From Gemmatimonadaceae bacterium (GTDB taxonomy: Bacteria > Gemmatimonadota > Gemmatimonadetes > Gemmatimonadales > Gemmatimonadaceae): a DNA stretch of 64,000 nt. The stretch is taken from positions 62,001 through 126,000 of the forward strand of contig JANYHT010000039.1 of the NCBI GenBank assembly GCA_025358925.1, in the 5' to 3' direction. Below the pieces are notes generated by a model. The model did no database searches. It was not told the origin of the DNA and saw nothing but the letters and a program-made list of their open reading frames with translations. Within the stretch, counting starts at the first letter, position 1. Every line of letters starts with the position of its first letter. Positions 7,616-16,897 of the stretch are shown one piece after another. A program made the position numbers and the translations under genes.

Positions 7616-7933
7616 TCAGCCGAGGGTGATGTCCTTAATGCGAACTTCCGTGAACTTCTGTCGATGTCCCTGCTTGCGCGCGTAATTTTTGCGGCGCTTG
7701 AACTTGAAGACAATGATCTTGTCATCGAGGCCATGCTTCACGATCTCCCCTGTCACCTTGGCACCGCTGAGCGTTGGAACGCCCGTGCGGATGGACGAGC
7801 CATCGGAGCCGAGTAGGACGTCGTTGAACTCAACAGCGGTTCCAGCATCCCCAAGCAACGAAGGAATGCGAAGTGTCTTGCCCGGCTCGGCACGAAACTG
7901 CTTGCCGCCGGTGCGAATGATCGCGTAGCTCAT
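7616..7933 (-). CDS. rplU: 50S ribosomal protein L21
   Basis: The 105-residue product begins [20 protein letters not shown] and ends with [20 protein letters not shown], both diagnostic of L21, a structural protein of the large ribosomal subunit. It is encoded between rng and rpmA on the minus strand. The arrangement rng-rplU-rpmA is common in bacteria and links ribosome synthesis to RNase G/E. The 64-base gap upstream may hold a promoter, but I see no convincing one. Confidence 0.98.
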   Translation of the reverse strand: MSYAIIRTGGKQFRAEPGKTLRIPSLLGDAGTAVEFNDVLLGSDGSSIRTGVPTLSGAKVTGEIVKHGLDDKIIVFKFKRRKNYARKQGHRQKFTEVRIKDITLG

Positions 7934-7997
7934 AATTCTATCTTGTGTAAGGCGTCTGAAACGTAGCCTAGAAGGTTATCCCACTTCGGTTTAGGAG

Positions 7998-9569
7998 TCA
8001 AGCGAGCGCGTACTGTTGGGTGACGTCTCGTTGGGCCCCTTTCATGACGAGTTTCATCTCATCGGGCTTGAGCAATGGGTCATCGCGCAGGTCGAGGGCA
8101 AACCCGGCCAGCTTTTCGAGGCGCTTCACAAAGTCGTGCTCTTGCTCGAGCACGTGGAGCGCCACTTCGGGATGCAAACGCAACGTGACCGGCTCTTTAC
8201 GGCCCTCGGCGGCCATACGACGCACCGCGCGCTCCACCCGGCGCACGATAGTTTCGGGCGTGAACACGCGACCGGTGCCATTACAGGTGGGGCACGTCTC
8301 GGTCATGCTCTGCCAGTGGCTCTGTCGTACGCGCTGGCGCGTCATCTCGATGAGGCCGAGATCACTGACAGCGAACGCCTTCGTGCGGGCGCGATCGCGG
8401 CTTAGATGCCCGCGTAACTCATTAAGCACCCGATCCCGATTGGACTGCGTCTCCATGTCGATGAAGTCGCAGACGATAATGCCGCCGACATCCCGCAAAC
8501 GCAGTTGACGCGCAATTTCTCGCGCGGCCTCTGTGTTGGTTTTGAGAATGGTTTTTTCGGGGTCGCGCTTGCCCGTGTATCGACCGGAATTGACGTCGAT
8601 AGACACGAGTGCTTCGGTGGGCTCGATGATGAGGTAGCCGCCGGATGGCAAATCACAACGACGCTTGAACAGATCCCGGATTTCCGTTTCGATGCCCGCT
8701 TTGTCGAAGAGTGACACGGTGTCTTCGTACAACTTGACGCGCTCAACTAATTCTGGCGCGATGCTCTGCAGGTACTCGGTAATCTCGTTGAACACCTGCT
8801 TGGAATCGACGGTGACGCCCTCTACTTTCGCGCTGAATAAATCGCGAATGAGCCCACGTGTCACATTCGTTTCGCGATGCACCAGCGCGGGGGCGCGAAG
8901 AAATTGCGTTTTCCGTTTAATGCGTTTCCAATTGCCCATGAGCGATTGCAGCTCGCGCTCAAATGTCTCTGTGGTTGCGTCTTCGCTTACGGTGCGCACA
9001 ATGACGCCGCCCACATCGTCTGGCAAAATACCTTGCATCATTTGACGCAACCGTTGGCGTTCGCTTCGTTCATCGATTTTGCGGCTCACGCCCACCTTCG
9101 ACGCAAACGGCATGTAGACGATGAATCGGCCGGCCAGTGATACTTGCGCGGTGACACGTGGACCTTTGGTGGAGATCGGCTCTTTGCTGATCTGCACAAG
9201 AATGTCGTCGCCACGTTTGAGCAAATCTTGAATGGGCCGCACTTCGCGCCGTCCACGTCGCCCACCGCCTGCGCCACCGCTGGCGGCCTCTTCGCTGCTC
9301 TCTTCTTCGTCTTCGTCTTCGTCATCTGAGACGGACGCATCGTCTACCACCACATCGGCGGCGTGAAGAAACGCGGATTTTTCGGTACCGATATTCACAA
9401 AGGCGGCCTGAATGCCGGGTAGCACTGCTTCGACCTTACCCAAGTACACATCGCCAACCATGCGACGCGCGTCAGGCCGATCAACCAACAGTTCCACCAA
9501 CTGGCCGTCCTCAATGATCGCAACGCGCGTTTCGCGCGGCGTCGCGTTCACCAGGATTTCTCGCTTCAT
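7998..9569 (-). CDS. rng: Ribonuclease G/E family endoribonuclease
   Basis: ATG 9569 gives 523 residues starting MKREILVNATPRETRVAIIE, the normal RNase G start; the longer upstream frame is not family-like. In order there is an S1 domain (GDVYLGKVEAVLPGIQAAFV), an unusual acidic then Gly/Arg-rich insert at about residues 85-115 inside it, the RNase H-like and DNase I-like core with catalytic aspartates in ALVSIDVNSGRYTG and GIIVCDFIDME, and the zinc-link CPTCNGTGR. It matures rRNA and cuts mRNA at single-stranded sites. It lacks the long C-terminal scaffold of E. coli RNase E, so the RNase G-type name fits better. Confidence 0.93.
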   Translation of the reverse strand: MKREILVNATPRETRVAIIEDGQLVELLVDRPDARRMVGDVYLGKVEAVLPGIQAAFVNIGTEKSAFLHAADVVVDDASVSDDEDEDEEESSEEAASGGAGGGRRGRREVRPIQDLLKRGDDILVQISKEPISTKGPRVTAQVSLAGRFIVYMPFASKVGVSRKIDERSERQRLRQMMQGILPDDVGGVIVRTVSEDATTETFERELQSLMGNWKRIKRKTQFLRAPALVHRETNVTRGLIRDLFSAKVEGVTVDSKQVFNEITEYLQSIAPELVERVKLYEDTVSLFDKAGIETEIRDLFKRRCDLPSGGYLIIEPTEALVSIDVNSGRYTGKRDPEKTILKTNTEAAREIARQLRLRDVGGIIVCDFIDMETQSNRDRVLNELRGHLSRDRARTKAFAVSDLGLIEMTRQRVRQSHWQSMTETCPTCNGTGRVFTPETIVRRVERAVRRMAAEGRKEPVTLRLHPEVALHVLEQEHDFVKRLEKLAGFALDLRDDPLLKPDEMKLVMKGAQRDVTQQYALA

Positions 9570-10068
9570 TCTGTAAAGTCTCTCGCTCGGGCGGCGGCGA
9601 CCCCGCTTGACCCGACCGGCGACGCACACTGTGATACCACAAGTTGCCCGAACGCACGCCAGAGTGGCGGCACCACGGACGACGTCACGGGCTCCCCCAC
9701 GCAACGCGTCAAATCGTTCATACTGCTCGCGCCCGGCAAAACGCACGACGCGCGCGCGAGGCGGCGGTCAGCACAAGTTGCTGGAGAAAACGCGACAGCA
9801 TGCGATCGACGCACATTGGCGTGACGCGCGATGGGGCGTTCAGTGGGCGTCGGCAAGGCGCGCTGGCCTTATCCGGCCCCCGACCGAAACGCGAGCGATC
9901 CGCGAGTCGCACGGACCACCGGCGCCTGATGAGACGGCTACGATAGCTACAAAAGCGGGAAGCACTAACTACCAGCAGTGAACGTTACACGGGACGGAAC
10001 GTTTGCCGCAATACACGACGCACTCGACGACCGTCACGCGGCCGCCGAATGTCGTTGAAAAATGAGCG
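9570..10068. other. About 500 bases without a supportable gene
   Basis: Between the acyl-CoA dehydrogenase and rng I find only short open frames on both strands with arginine/alanine-heavy, non-family translations. On the minus strand this would be the 5-prime region of rng. Long untranslated leaders are known for RNase E genes (autoregulation through the leader), so a leader role is possible but not shown. It might also contain a decayed small gene. Confidence 0.4.
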
Positions 10069-11286
10069 TTAGTCGACCAAGCCTTTGAGCAAATGCCGCG
10101 CAATAACGATACGCTGAATCTCGCTTGTGCCTTCGCCAATTTCCCCGATTTTCGCGTCACGCATATAACGCTCGACGGGATAATCTTTGGTGTAGCCGTA
10201 CCCACCATGAATCTGTACAGCCTTGAGCGTGGCGCGCATCGCGAGTTCGGAACAAAAGAGTTTCGCAATGGCCGCTTCTTTGCCAAATGGCTTTTTGTTT
10301 TGCGCAAGCCATGCGGCGTGGTACACCAAATGTCGACCGGCTTCGAGTTCGGTCGCCATGTCCGAGAGCTGAAACTGAATGCCCTGAAAGCTGGCAATCG
10401 CTTGCCCAAACTGCTTCCGCACGGACGCGTACTTCAGTGCTTCTTCAAACGCACCCTGTGCGACACCCAATGACAGCGCGGCAATTCCAACACGACCTGC
10501 ATCGAGCGTCTTCATGAAATTGATGAAACCCAACCCTTCGGTACCAAGCAAATTCTCAACGGGAACCTGGACGTTGTCGAATAGCAACTCCCGGGTATCC
10601 GACGCGCGCCATCCAAGCTTGTCTTCTTTTTTCCCAGAGCGAAAGCCGGGCATCGGTGTGAGCGAATCGTCGTGACCGATACCGAGTACGCGACAGGTGT
10701 CGATGTCGACGCTGTCTTTGTTGAGGATGAAGGACGAAATGCCCTTCGTGCCTTTTGACGCATCGGTAACGGCGGTAACGACGAAGATTTCGCCAACGCC
10801 GGCGTGCGTGATGAAGCGCTTGGACCCGTTGAGCACATAGTGATCACCGTGGCGCACGGCCGTGGTGCGCGTGCCACCTGCGTCGCTGCCCGCACTCTCT
10901 TCCGTGAGGCCAAAGCCGCCGAGCACTTTGCCGCTCGCGAGCAGTGGGACGTAGCGCTCGATTTGCGCGCGCGTGCCGAAGTTGACGATCGGCGACGTGC
11001 CAAGCGTGGTGTGGGCGCTAATAGTGATGGAATGCGAGGCATCGACGCGCGCGAGCTCTTCGATCGCGATCATGAAGCTCAGCGTGTCGAAGCCCGCACC
11101 CCCGATGTCTTCGGGCCACGGGATGCCGAGCAGCCCCAGTTCACCCATCGCCTTGACGTTCTCCCACGGAAACGTGGAGTCGGCGTCGTGCTTCGCAGCC
11201 ACTGGGGCCACGTGCTCGCGTGCAAAGGAGCGAACCATCTCGCGCACGGCGAGGTGTTGCTCCGAAAAGTACAGACTGTCGTCCAT
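10069..11286 (-). CDS. Acyl-CoA dehydrogenase
   Basis: ATG 11286 gives 405 residues ([20 protein letters not shown]), the usual family size; the upstream extension overlaps recQ and is not used. Seen are the FAD/substrate signature [20 protein letters not shown], the loop with the catalytic glutamate region [20 protein letters not shown], and the typical end [12 protein letters not shown]. The enzyme removes two hydrogens from an acyl-CoA and passes electrons to ETF. The short/branched- or medium-chain type is likely (ARDAK-like segment), but the exact substrate cannot be read. It could feed the acyl-CoA cluster at 16-24 kb. Confidence 0.93.
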   Translation of the reverse strand: MDDSLYFSEQHLAVREMVRSFAREHVAPVAAKHDADSTFPWENVKAMGELGLLGIPWPEDIGGAGFDTLSFMIAIEELARVDASHSITISAHTTLGTSPIVNFGTRAQIERYVPLLASGKVLGGFGLTEESAGSDAGGTRTTAVRHGDHYVLNGSKRFITHAGVGEIFVVTAVTDASKGTKGISSFILNKDSVDIDTCRVLGIGHDDSLTPMPGFRSGKKEDKLGWRASDTRELLFDNVQVPVENLLGTEGLGFINFMKTLDAGRVGIAALSLGVAQGAFEEALKYASVRKQFGQAIASFQGIQFQLSDMATELEAGRHLVYHAAWLAQNKKPFGKEAAIAKLFCSELAMRATLKAVQIHGGYGYTKDYPVERYMRDAKIGEIGEGTSEIQRIVIARHLLKGLVD

Positions 11287-11296
11287 TCGTTGTTGA

Positions 11297-13084
11297 TCAG
11301 GTACGGCGTGAGCGAGACCGAAGGCGTGAGAGTGTCGCAGGAACGCGAGATGGTGCCTCTTCGGTGATCCCGAGGCAGCGATCGCACGCGTTGCATTGCG
11401 GTCGAACGTCGGGATCCCCGAAATAGCGCAGAACGAACGCGCGTCGGCAAGCGCGAGTTTGCGCATATCGTTGCATTGCGTCGAGACGATTGAGATCCGC
11501 TTGGCGTCGCCGTTCAAGCGCCGTCCAATCGACCGGCAGCCATTTCGCGTCTCGGCAACGCGTATCGAGACGGAACCCTGCACCAATACGCGTCCACGTC
11601 ACAAACTGCTGAGCTTCGAGCCGTTCAAGCACGGGGACGAGGCCCATCGCGCCGCCAAAACCCGGTGGCAACCCGTCCAAATTGATGGACGCGCCGGTTT
11701 CGAGGCGCTTTCCGACCGCGCGCCATAGTGCGCGGAGGACCTCGCGATCGAACTCACGCTCGCCCTGAAGCTCTTGCGTAATGCGCGCTGGGGCCGCAAG
11801 CAGCCGGACCCAAACGCGGCCTGATGCCGGCGGTTCGATGGCGAGCGTACCTGCAGCAGCCAAAATACGTAGGGCGGCAGCGGCTTTGCGATCACCCGCT
11901 TTGGGCGGTAGTTTCTCGATGATGTCGTCGAGGGATAAGCCGACAAACGCCTGCGCATCGACATGATTGCGCATCACGCGCCACGTTTGCTCGATCAGCG
12001 TGCGATCAGGATGGGCGTTTTCGATGAAGAATTCATGCGTAAATCGATCTGGATATGCGTGCAACAAAACGCACGTACTCTGATCACCATCGCGGCCTGC
12101 GCGTCCCGCCTCTTGGTAATACGATTCGAGTGAGCCGGGCATGGCGTGATGGACAACCAATCGCACGTCGGGCTTGTCGATGCCCATCCCAAACGCACTC
12201 GTCGCGACAATCACACGTGCGCGCTCGTTCATGAATGCATTTTGCGCATTTTGCCGAAGGCCGTCATCAAGTCCGGCGTGATACGCCACGGCCTTAATTC
12301 GTGCTCGCACAAGGACCGCCGTCACGCGCTCGACGGCTTTTCGCGTTGGCGCATACACAATGGCTGGACCCTCGCTTTCACGGAGCCAATGCACGGCGGC
12401 CTTGTCCTTGTCAGCCTGCGTACGCGTTGGTGCGACATGATATGTGAGGTTGGTGCGATCAAACCCCGCCACAACAATCTCGGCGTCGTGTAGCGCGAGC
12501 TGTCGTACAATGTCGGCGCGCACATCGGGCGTGGCGGTGGCCGTGAGCGCGACAGTTTGTGGAGCGCCCATTCGTTCGCGAATGAGCCCAATCCGACGAT
12601 AACTTGGCCGGAAGTCGTGTCCCCATTCGCTGATACAGTGCGCTTCGTCGACCGCCAACAGCGCGATGCCGATGTCCGTCAATTTTTGTAGCGTGCGGCC
12701 AGCGTCAAGGCGCTCTGGCGCGAGATACAACAGTTTGAGCGATCCATCCGACACTTGCGCCATACGATTCGCCACTTCGCTTGCACTCAGCGTACTGTTG
12801 ATGAAGGCGGCAGGCAGTCCACGACGTGCGAGCGCGTCGACTTGATCTTTCATCAACGAGATAAGCGGCGACACCACAACCGTAAGGCCACGGCGCATGA
12901 GGGCCGGTACTTGGTAACAGAGCGACTTTCCGCCGCCGGTTGGCAGCACTACCAGTGTATCGCGCCCCGCCAGCACCGATTGCACCGCACGGATTTGTGG
13001 CGGCCGAAAATCTGGATAGCCAAACGATGTGCGTAACGTGGAACGTGCTTGCTCGAGCGTGCCGAATTGTTCTCGCGTGGTCAT
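11297..13084 (-). CDS. recQ: RecQ-family ATP-dependent DNA helicase
   Basis: The protein has 595 residues from ATG 13084 ([20 protein letters not shown]); a longer start at 13126 is possible. Motif 0 ([10 protein letters not shown]), Walker A ([12 protein letters not shown]), the DEAH-type box [19 protein letters not shown] with the RecQ aromatic-rich loop, TATATP, and motifs V/VI ([27 protein letters not shown]) are all present. The zinc-binding region follows with four cysteines ([11 protein letters not shown]...QCNACDRC). There is no C-terminal HRDC domain, so it is a shorter RecQ. The role is 3-prime to 5-prime unwinding in recombination and repair. The acyl-CoA dehydrogenase follows after ten bases. 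Confidence 0.92.
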   Translation of the reverse strand: MTTREQFGTLEQARSTLRTSFGYPDFRPPQIRAVQSVLAGRDTLVVLPTGGGKSLCYQVPALMRRGLTVVVSPLISLMKDQVDALARRGLPAAFINSTLSASEVANRMAQVSDGSLKLLYLAPERLDAGRTLQKLTDIGIALLAVDEAHCISEWGHDFRPSYRRIGLIRERMGAPQTVALTATATPDVRADIVRQLALHDAEIVVAGFDRTNLTYHVAPTRTQADKDKAAVHWLRESEGPAIVYAPTRKAVERVTAVLVRARIKAVAYHAGLDDGLRQNAQNAFMNERARVIVATSAFGMGIDKPDVRLVVHHAMPGSLESYYQEAGRAGRDGDQSTCVLLHAYPDRFTHEFFIENAHPDRTLIEQTWRVMRNHVDAQAFVGLSLDDIIEKLPPKAGDRKAAAALRILAAAGTLAIEPPASGRVWVRLLAAPARITQELQGEREFDREVLRALWRAVGKRLETGASINLDGLPPGFGGAMGLVPVLERLEAQQFVTWTRIGAGFRLDTRCRDAKWLPVDWTALERRRQADLNRLDAMQRYAQTRACRRAFVLRYFGDPDVRPQCNACDRCLGITEEAPSRVPATLSRLRSRSRRT

Positions 13085-13144
13085 GCGCGCATGCAAGCGC
13101 ACGGACCGCATTCGTGCATCACCCAAATGTTGCGACGTGTCACC

Positions 13145-15637
13145 TCAGACTGCGCGCGCGAAATGTCCGCGCGTGAACGCACCCGCTAGGAGTGCGCGCG
13201 ACGCGGTCAGATTTGGTGCGTTATCGCTCGCCAGTGCATCCAATGCCTCGCGATAGCTTCGGGTAATGGCGACGATCGGATCACCGGGAACGTTGAATTG
13301 CAGCTGGTATCCGCGAACACCGTTGCACCACAGTGCTGGTAAATATTCCGCCCCATCGATCGGTCGCGAATGCAAGAGGCGATTCCGGCAATCGGAATCG
13401 GTGGCCACGGCAAATGTATACCCTGCAGGATCGGTGATCGACACGTTCGGATGCTTCTGCACACACAGATCTCGGCACGTCGTTGGCTCACGATCAAACG
13501 CGGCAGACAAAATACAATGCTCGATGGTCATGCCCTCGGGACGGCCGTATACGAGCACGTCGAAATTGCGACCGTGCCACGGCGCGATCAGTGCGCCAAG
13601 TTCGTCGAGCGTCAGTTCAATCGACGCACAGATGTTCGAGGCGCCAAGTTCGAACAGTAGCGCGGCCGTGTGTTGATTGAACGCGTTTGTGGCGTAGTCG
13701 GCAATGACATCCCGCCCGGCGCCACCCAGCTCCGCCACCAAACCGAGATGTCCGCTGAGCAATGGCAATGGAAGGTTGAGCCATTTATCGAGCTTCTTGC
13801 GTTCTTCCGGACGCACAATGGTTGGCGTACGGAGGCGAAGTGTTATGCCAAGCGCTGTTAGCTCCTCATGCAACGCATGCACCCGCGCGAGCGGCGGTGC
13901 CGGATGACGTAAGAACGGATCCAACACAATTTCCGTCGCGCCACCCTCTGCGGCCGCGCGCGCTGTTTCGACATCGTAGACAACGGCGCGCAGCGCAAAC
14001 GTCGAGGTGTGTTGCGGCAATGAGGTGCGCACTGTGAGGTCGGCAATGGCTTCTGCGATTGCGGTTTCGCGCGTGTTCACCAGCGCCATGCGCTCCCAAC
14101 TCAATCGCTCTTGCAATTGTTCGACGGCCTGTTGCCGCAATCGATTGAGTTCGCTCACTGGTACAAACATTCCGTTGGACAATCCCGTGTCGTCGAGCGA
14201 GCCAAGCACAAATGGTGTTTCGCCGAGTCGGCCGAGTTGCTCACGAAGTTGCGGGAGATCGAGTGCGCGTTTGGATGCGGGAGCGAGCGGTACGTCGCCG
14301 CGCACAGTTATCTCGTCTTCACCAGATCGCCAAATGGTTTTGAGCGGGCCACCGGCGTGCCCGAATACGCGCACATCAACGCGACGTCGACTGACACGAT
14401 CTGGAATAACAATGTTGGCAAAACTTTCCTGCGCAGTGCGCATGAGCGTGACGTCGTTTGAGCGCACGACACGCCATCCGTCGGACACTCGCACGCGCAT
14501 TGCGAGCGCTTGACGGTGGATGCCGTTGCGGACGTTAAGCGTTCGAACCGCGGATACCGTACCGCCAATAGTTTCGCTGTCGCTATGCTCCGGTGATTCG
14601 AAGCCAATGCCGTCGCCGACGACGATGGGATGCGACACGTCGACGATAATGTCGTTGCCGTCTCGTCCGACAACAGTTCCCAATGGTAACCCGCGATTGT
14701 CCGGTTGCGTGCGCGTGATATAGTCGCGCCCTTGGCGCCCACCGTACATGCCGCCGGTAAATCCGCGACTGAAGATTTGCACCAGTGGTTCGACTTCATC
14801 GCGTGGAGGCGGTGTGACGTTGCCCGCTGCCAGGCGATCCAACCATTCGCGATACGCGTGTGTAACGGTTGCGACGTATTCGGGCTTCTTCTTGCGCCCT
14901 TCAACCTTGAGGCATCCGATGCCCGCGAGTGCGATCTGCTCGAGGTGATCGTGCGCAGCGAGATCTTTGGCGGAGATCAAGAAGCCGCGATCGAGCTCAG
15001 CGTTGGTTTCGTTGTCGATCAGGACATAATCTTTCCGGCACGATTGCGCACACGATCCGCGATTGGCCGACCGTTCGGAGATCATACCGGACATGAAGCA
15101 TTGGCCAGAGTACGCGATGCACAGTGCACCATGCACGAATATTTCGAGGCCAAGCGTTGGCACGGCTGCACGAATGGCGCGGAGATCTTCGATGGTATTT
15201 TCGCGCGCCAGCACCACACGCTCAATACCCAAATGCTCCATGACTCGTGCACCAGACGCGTCATGCACGGTCATTTGCGTGGAGCCGTGAATTTCGAGTG
15301 TTGGGTAAATGCGTTGAATGAGTCGCACCACCCCTAAGTCTTGCACAATAGCGGCGTCGATCCCGCAGTCCACGCATTCGCCAAGGTAGAACAACGCGTC
15401 CGCGAGTTCGGCGGGTTTGATGAGCACGTTGAACGTGAGGTAAATGCGCACGCCGCGTGCATGGGCCAGCGCGCAGGCTTGCGCTAACTCTTCGAGTGAG
15501 AGCTGCGCGCCTTCGTCGCGGGCGTTGTACATCGATGCGCCGAGGTAAATGGCGTTGGCGCCGTTGGCAACGGCGGCGCGGACGGCATCGAGAGAACCGG
15601 CTGGTGCGAGGAGTTCGGGGACGGTGAGCGCGGGCAT
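13145..15637 (-). CDS. U32 peptidase-family protein with DUF3656 (RlhA/YdcP-like)
   Basis: The protein has 830 residues. The N-terminal U32 domain starts ELLAPAGSLDAVRAAVANGA and has the signature EIFVHGALCIAYSGQCFMS, with further cysteines in GSCAQSCRKDY. A DUF3656 region follows in the middle, then a second barrel-like C-terminal region with cysteines (TTCRDLCVQKH). E. coli RlhA of this type carries out hydroxylation of cytidine 2501 in 23S rRNA, and other U32 proteins modify tRNA (TrhP), so RNA hydroxylation is more likely here than proteolysis. At 830 residues it is longer than RlhA (about 650). The gene stands 60 bases upstream of recQ. Confidence 0.8.
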   Translation of the reverse strand: MPALTVPELLAPAGSLDAVRAAVANGANAIYLGASMYNARDEGAQLSLEELAQACALAHARGVRIYLTFNVLIKPAELADALFYLGECVDCGIDAAIVQDLGVVRLIQRIYPTLEIHGSTQMTVHDASGARVMEHLGIERVVLARENTIEDLRAIRAAVPTLGLEIFVHGALCIAYSGQCFMSGMISERSANRGSCAQSCRKDYVLIDNETNAELDRGFLISAKDLAAHDHLEQIALAGIGCLKVEGRKKKPEYVATVTHAYREWLDRLAAGNVTPPPRDEVEPLVQIFSRGFTGGMYGGRQGRDYITRTQPDNRGLPLGTVVGRDGNDIIVDVSHPIVVGDGIGFESPEHSDSETIGGTVSAVRTLNVRNGIHRQALAMRVRVSDGWRVVRSNDVTLMRTAQESFANIVIPDRVSRRRVDVRVFGHAGGPLKTIWRSGEDEITVRGDVPLAPASKRALDLPQLREQLGRLGETPFVLGSLDDTGLSNGMFVPVSELNRLRQQAVEQLQERLSWERMALVNTRETAIAEAIADLTVRTSLPQHTSTFALRAVVYDVETARAAAEGGATEIVLDPFLRHPAPPLARVHALHEELTALGITLRLRTPTIVRPEERKKLDKWLNLPLPLLSGHLGLVAELGGAGRDVIADYATNAFNQHTAALLFELGASNICASIELTLDELGALIAPWHGRNFDVLVYGRPEGMTIEHCILSAAFDREPTTCRDLCVQKHPNVSITDPAGYTFAVATDSDCRNRLLHSRPIDGAEYLPALWCNGVRGYQLQFNVPGDPIVAITRSYREALDALASDNAPNLTASRALLAGAFTRGHFARAV

Positions 15638-15931
15638 CTGAGAAATCTAGCCCGCTTTGCTCCGTAACTGACGTTCGCGCTCGGTGTCGACGAACCTAGA
15701 CGCGAAAGGGCTGGACAACTATTGGGCTAGTGATCTTGAGCGCCAACGCGTGCTTGTAGCTCTCGAACTCGAGAGCGCTGCTAACAGCAAAGCGGACTTC
15801 CTGCGCAGTGGAATGGGCAAAACCGATATCGTCATCTGCGAATTGTCGTTTGACGGATACCGAGTGCAAGTGAGAGCACTCGATGCAGAAGGTTGTCATT
15901 CTGCCTTTGGGACAGGAATTCACAGGGGTAG
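15638..15931. other. Intergenic stretch with competing short frames
   Basis: Two overlapping frames look half plausible: plus 15684-15935 (83 codons) and minus 15696-15989 (97 codons, ending LEFESYKHALALKITSPIVV). Neither has a clear ribosome binding site or family, and they exclude each other, so I call no gene. Just upstream of the U32 gene the minus strand has TAGATT six bases before its ATG, which may be a -10 element. Confidence 0.3.
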
Positions 15932-16273
15932 ATGAACTTGACGACCGTACTCTGGCCCACCGCTGTCGCTCACTGGAACTGCTTCGCACTCCGCGAGCAT
16001 GTTTGCGGACGTTTGCTGACGTTTGGTGCGCTGGGCGTCCTAGCAGTGCTGAGTTTCATCATTGGCGCCGTCGACGTATTAAGAGGACGATCCAAGCGAC
16101 GTCGCTTTGTGAGCGGCGCTGTGTTAGTAACGTGTGTCATCGCGATGTATTACGCGCTTCGAACAATTGGGAACTCGCTAGTCGTGCTTTTTACTGCGGG
16201 CGCTCTCCTCGCGTACGGTATTGGGACGCTTTTAGCGCGACTGCGATTTCAACGAAATCGGACGACATTATGA
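15932..16273 (+). CDS. Small multi-pass membrane protein, unknown
   Basis: ATG 15932 follows a good purine-rich ribosome binding site (CAGGGG). The 113-residue product has hydrophobic helices at about residues 28-50 (TFGALGVLAVLSFIIGAVDV), 60-78 (GAVLVTCVIAMYYALRT) and 82-103 (SLVVLFTAGALLAYGIGTL), separated by a basic loop (RGRSKRRR). It is an inner-membrane protein of unknown role. It stands alone on the plus strand between two minus-strand operons. Confidence 0.6.
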   Translation: MNLTTVLWPTAVAHWNCFALREHVCGRLLTFGALGVLAVLSFIIGAVDVLRGRSKRRRFVSGAVLVTCVIAMYYALRTIGNSLVVLFTAGALLAYGIGTLLARLRFQRNRTTL

Positions 16274-16386
16274 GAATGAGCGCTCCAGTCATAAATCGTG
16301 GCTGGGGTACGGTGTTTCGTGCATTTTGTCGTTCGCCTCACGGATGCCGACATCGCAGCTCACCGAACCGTCGATGCGAGGACGAC

Positions 16387-16542
16387 CTACAACTTGCTGC
16401 GCAGTCGCTCGACGACGCGGAGTACGAGCGCCAGCGCAACGCAGGCGATGCCCGCCCAGCGCGCCCACGCTGCGTTCGTGCGCAGCGCCAGTGTAAAGAA
16501 GACAACGCCAAGCAAGACGAGGCCCAGCTTGGCGCTGCTCAT
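16387..16542 (-). CDS. 51-residue membrane protein coupled to the AtuA-like gene
   Basis: ATG 16542 overlaps the TGA of the upstream gene (ATGA) and opens a 51-codon frame ending at TAG 16387. The peptide has two short hydrophobic helices (KLGLVLLGVVFFTLAL and AGIACVALALVLRVV) with a basic end (ERLRSKL), so it should be a two-helix inner-membrane protein. It is the last gene of the acyl-CoA cluster. The tight coupling argues that it is real, although it is short. Function unknown. Confidence 0.6.
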   Translation of the reverse strand: MSSAKLGLVLLGVVFFTLALRTNAAWARWAGIACVALALVLRVVERLRSKL

Positions 16543-16892
16543 GCGAACGCGGGCAACGCGACGGCGGTGGCCTCTGCATCGGGTACGTCAATCACCATGC
16601 GCAGCAGGGCAGTGGAATATACTTTGCCCTGCGCATCGGTCTTGAGCGAAAACGTGCCGCCTCCGTCGAGAGCGCCGTGCAGCAGAAAATTGAGCGCGCC
16701 AAGATTTGGCAATTCGAAGCGATCCACCGCACCGTGAATCTGACCCGCGAAGTGCGCCGCAACACGATCACGCGTGACGTACCTATCGAGAATGGCGTAC
16801 CACTCTGGCCGCAACGCGATGAGTCCGACGTTGGCCGTGTCGCCCTTATCGCCGCTGCGGGCGTGCGCAATGTCTAGTAACCGAACGTGCAT
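16539..16892 (-). CDS. AtuA C-terminal-like (ferredoxin-fold) protein
   Basis: The product is 117 residues, starting MHVRLLDIAHARSGDKGDTA, the hallmark of the small AtuA-like ferredoxin-fold domain (also found fused to the C-terminus of AtuA). It follows the large AtuA-family gene by five bases, so the two together make the split form of the fused protein. AtuA is required for acyclic terpene (citronellol/geraniol) use in Pseudomonas, but its chemistry is unknown. Its stop overlaps the start of a 51-residue membrane protein. Confidence 0.85.
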   Translation of the reverse strand: MHVRLLDIAHARSGDKGDTANVGLIALRPEWYAILDRYVTRDRVAAHFAGQIHGAVDRFELPNLGALNFLLHGALDGGGTFSLKTDAQGKVYSTALLRMVIDVPDAEATAVALPAFA

Positions 16893-16897
16893 GGCGA

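Noticed and set aside
15684-15989. Overlapping short frames on both strands upstream of the small membrane protein
   Set aside because: They exclude each other and neither has a ribosome binding site or family resemblance.
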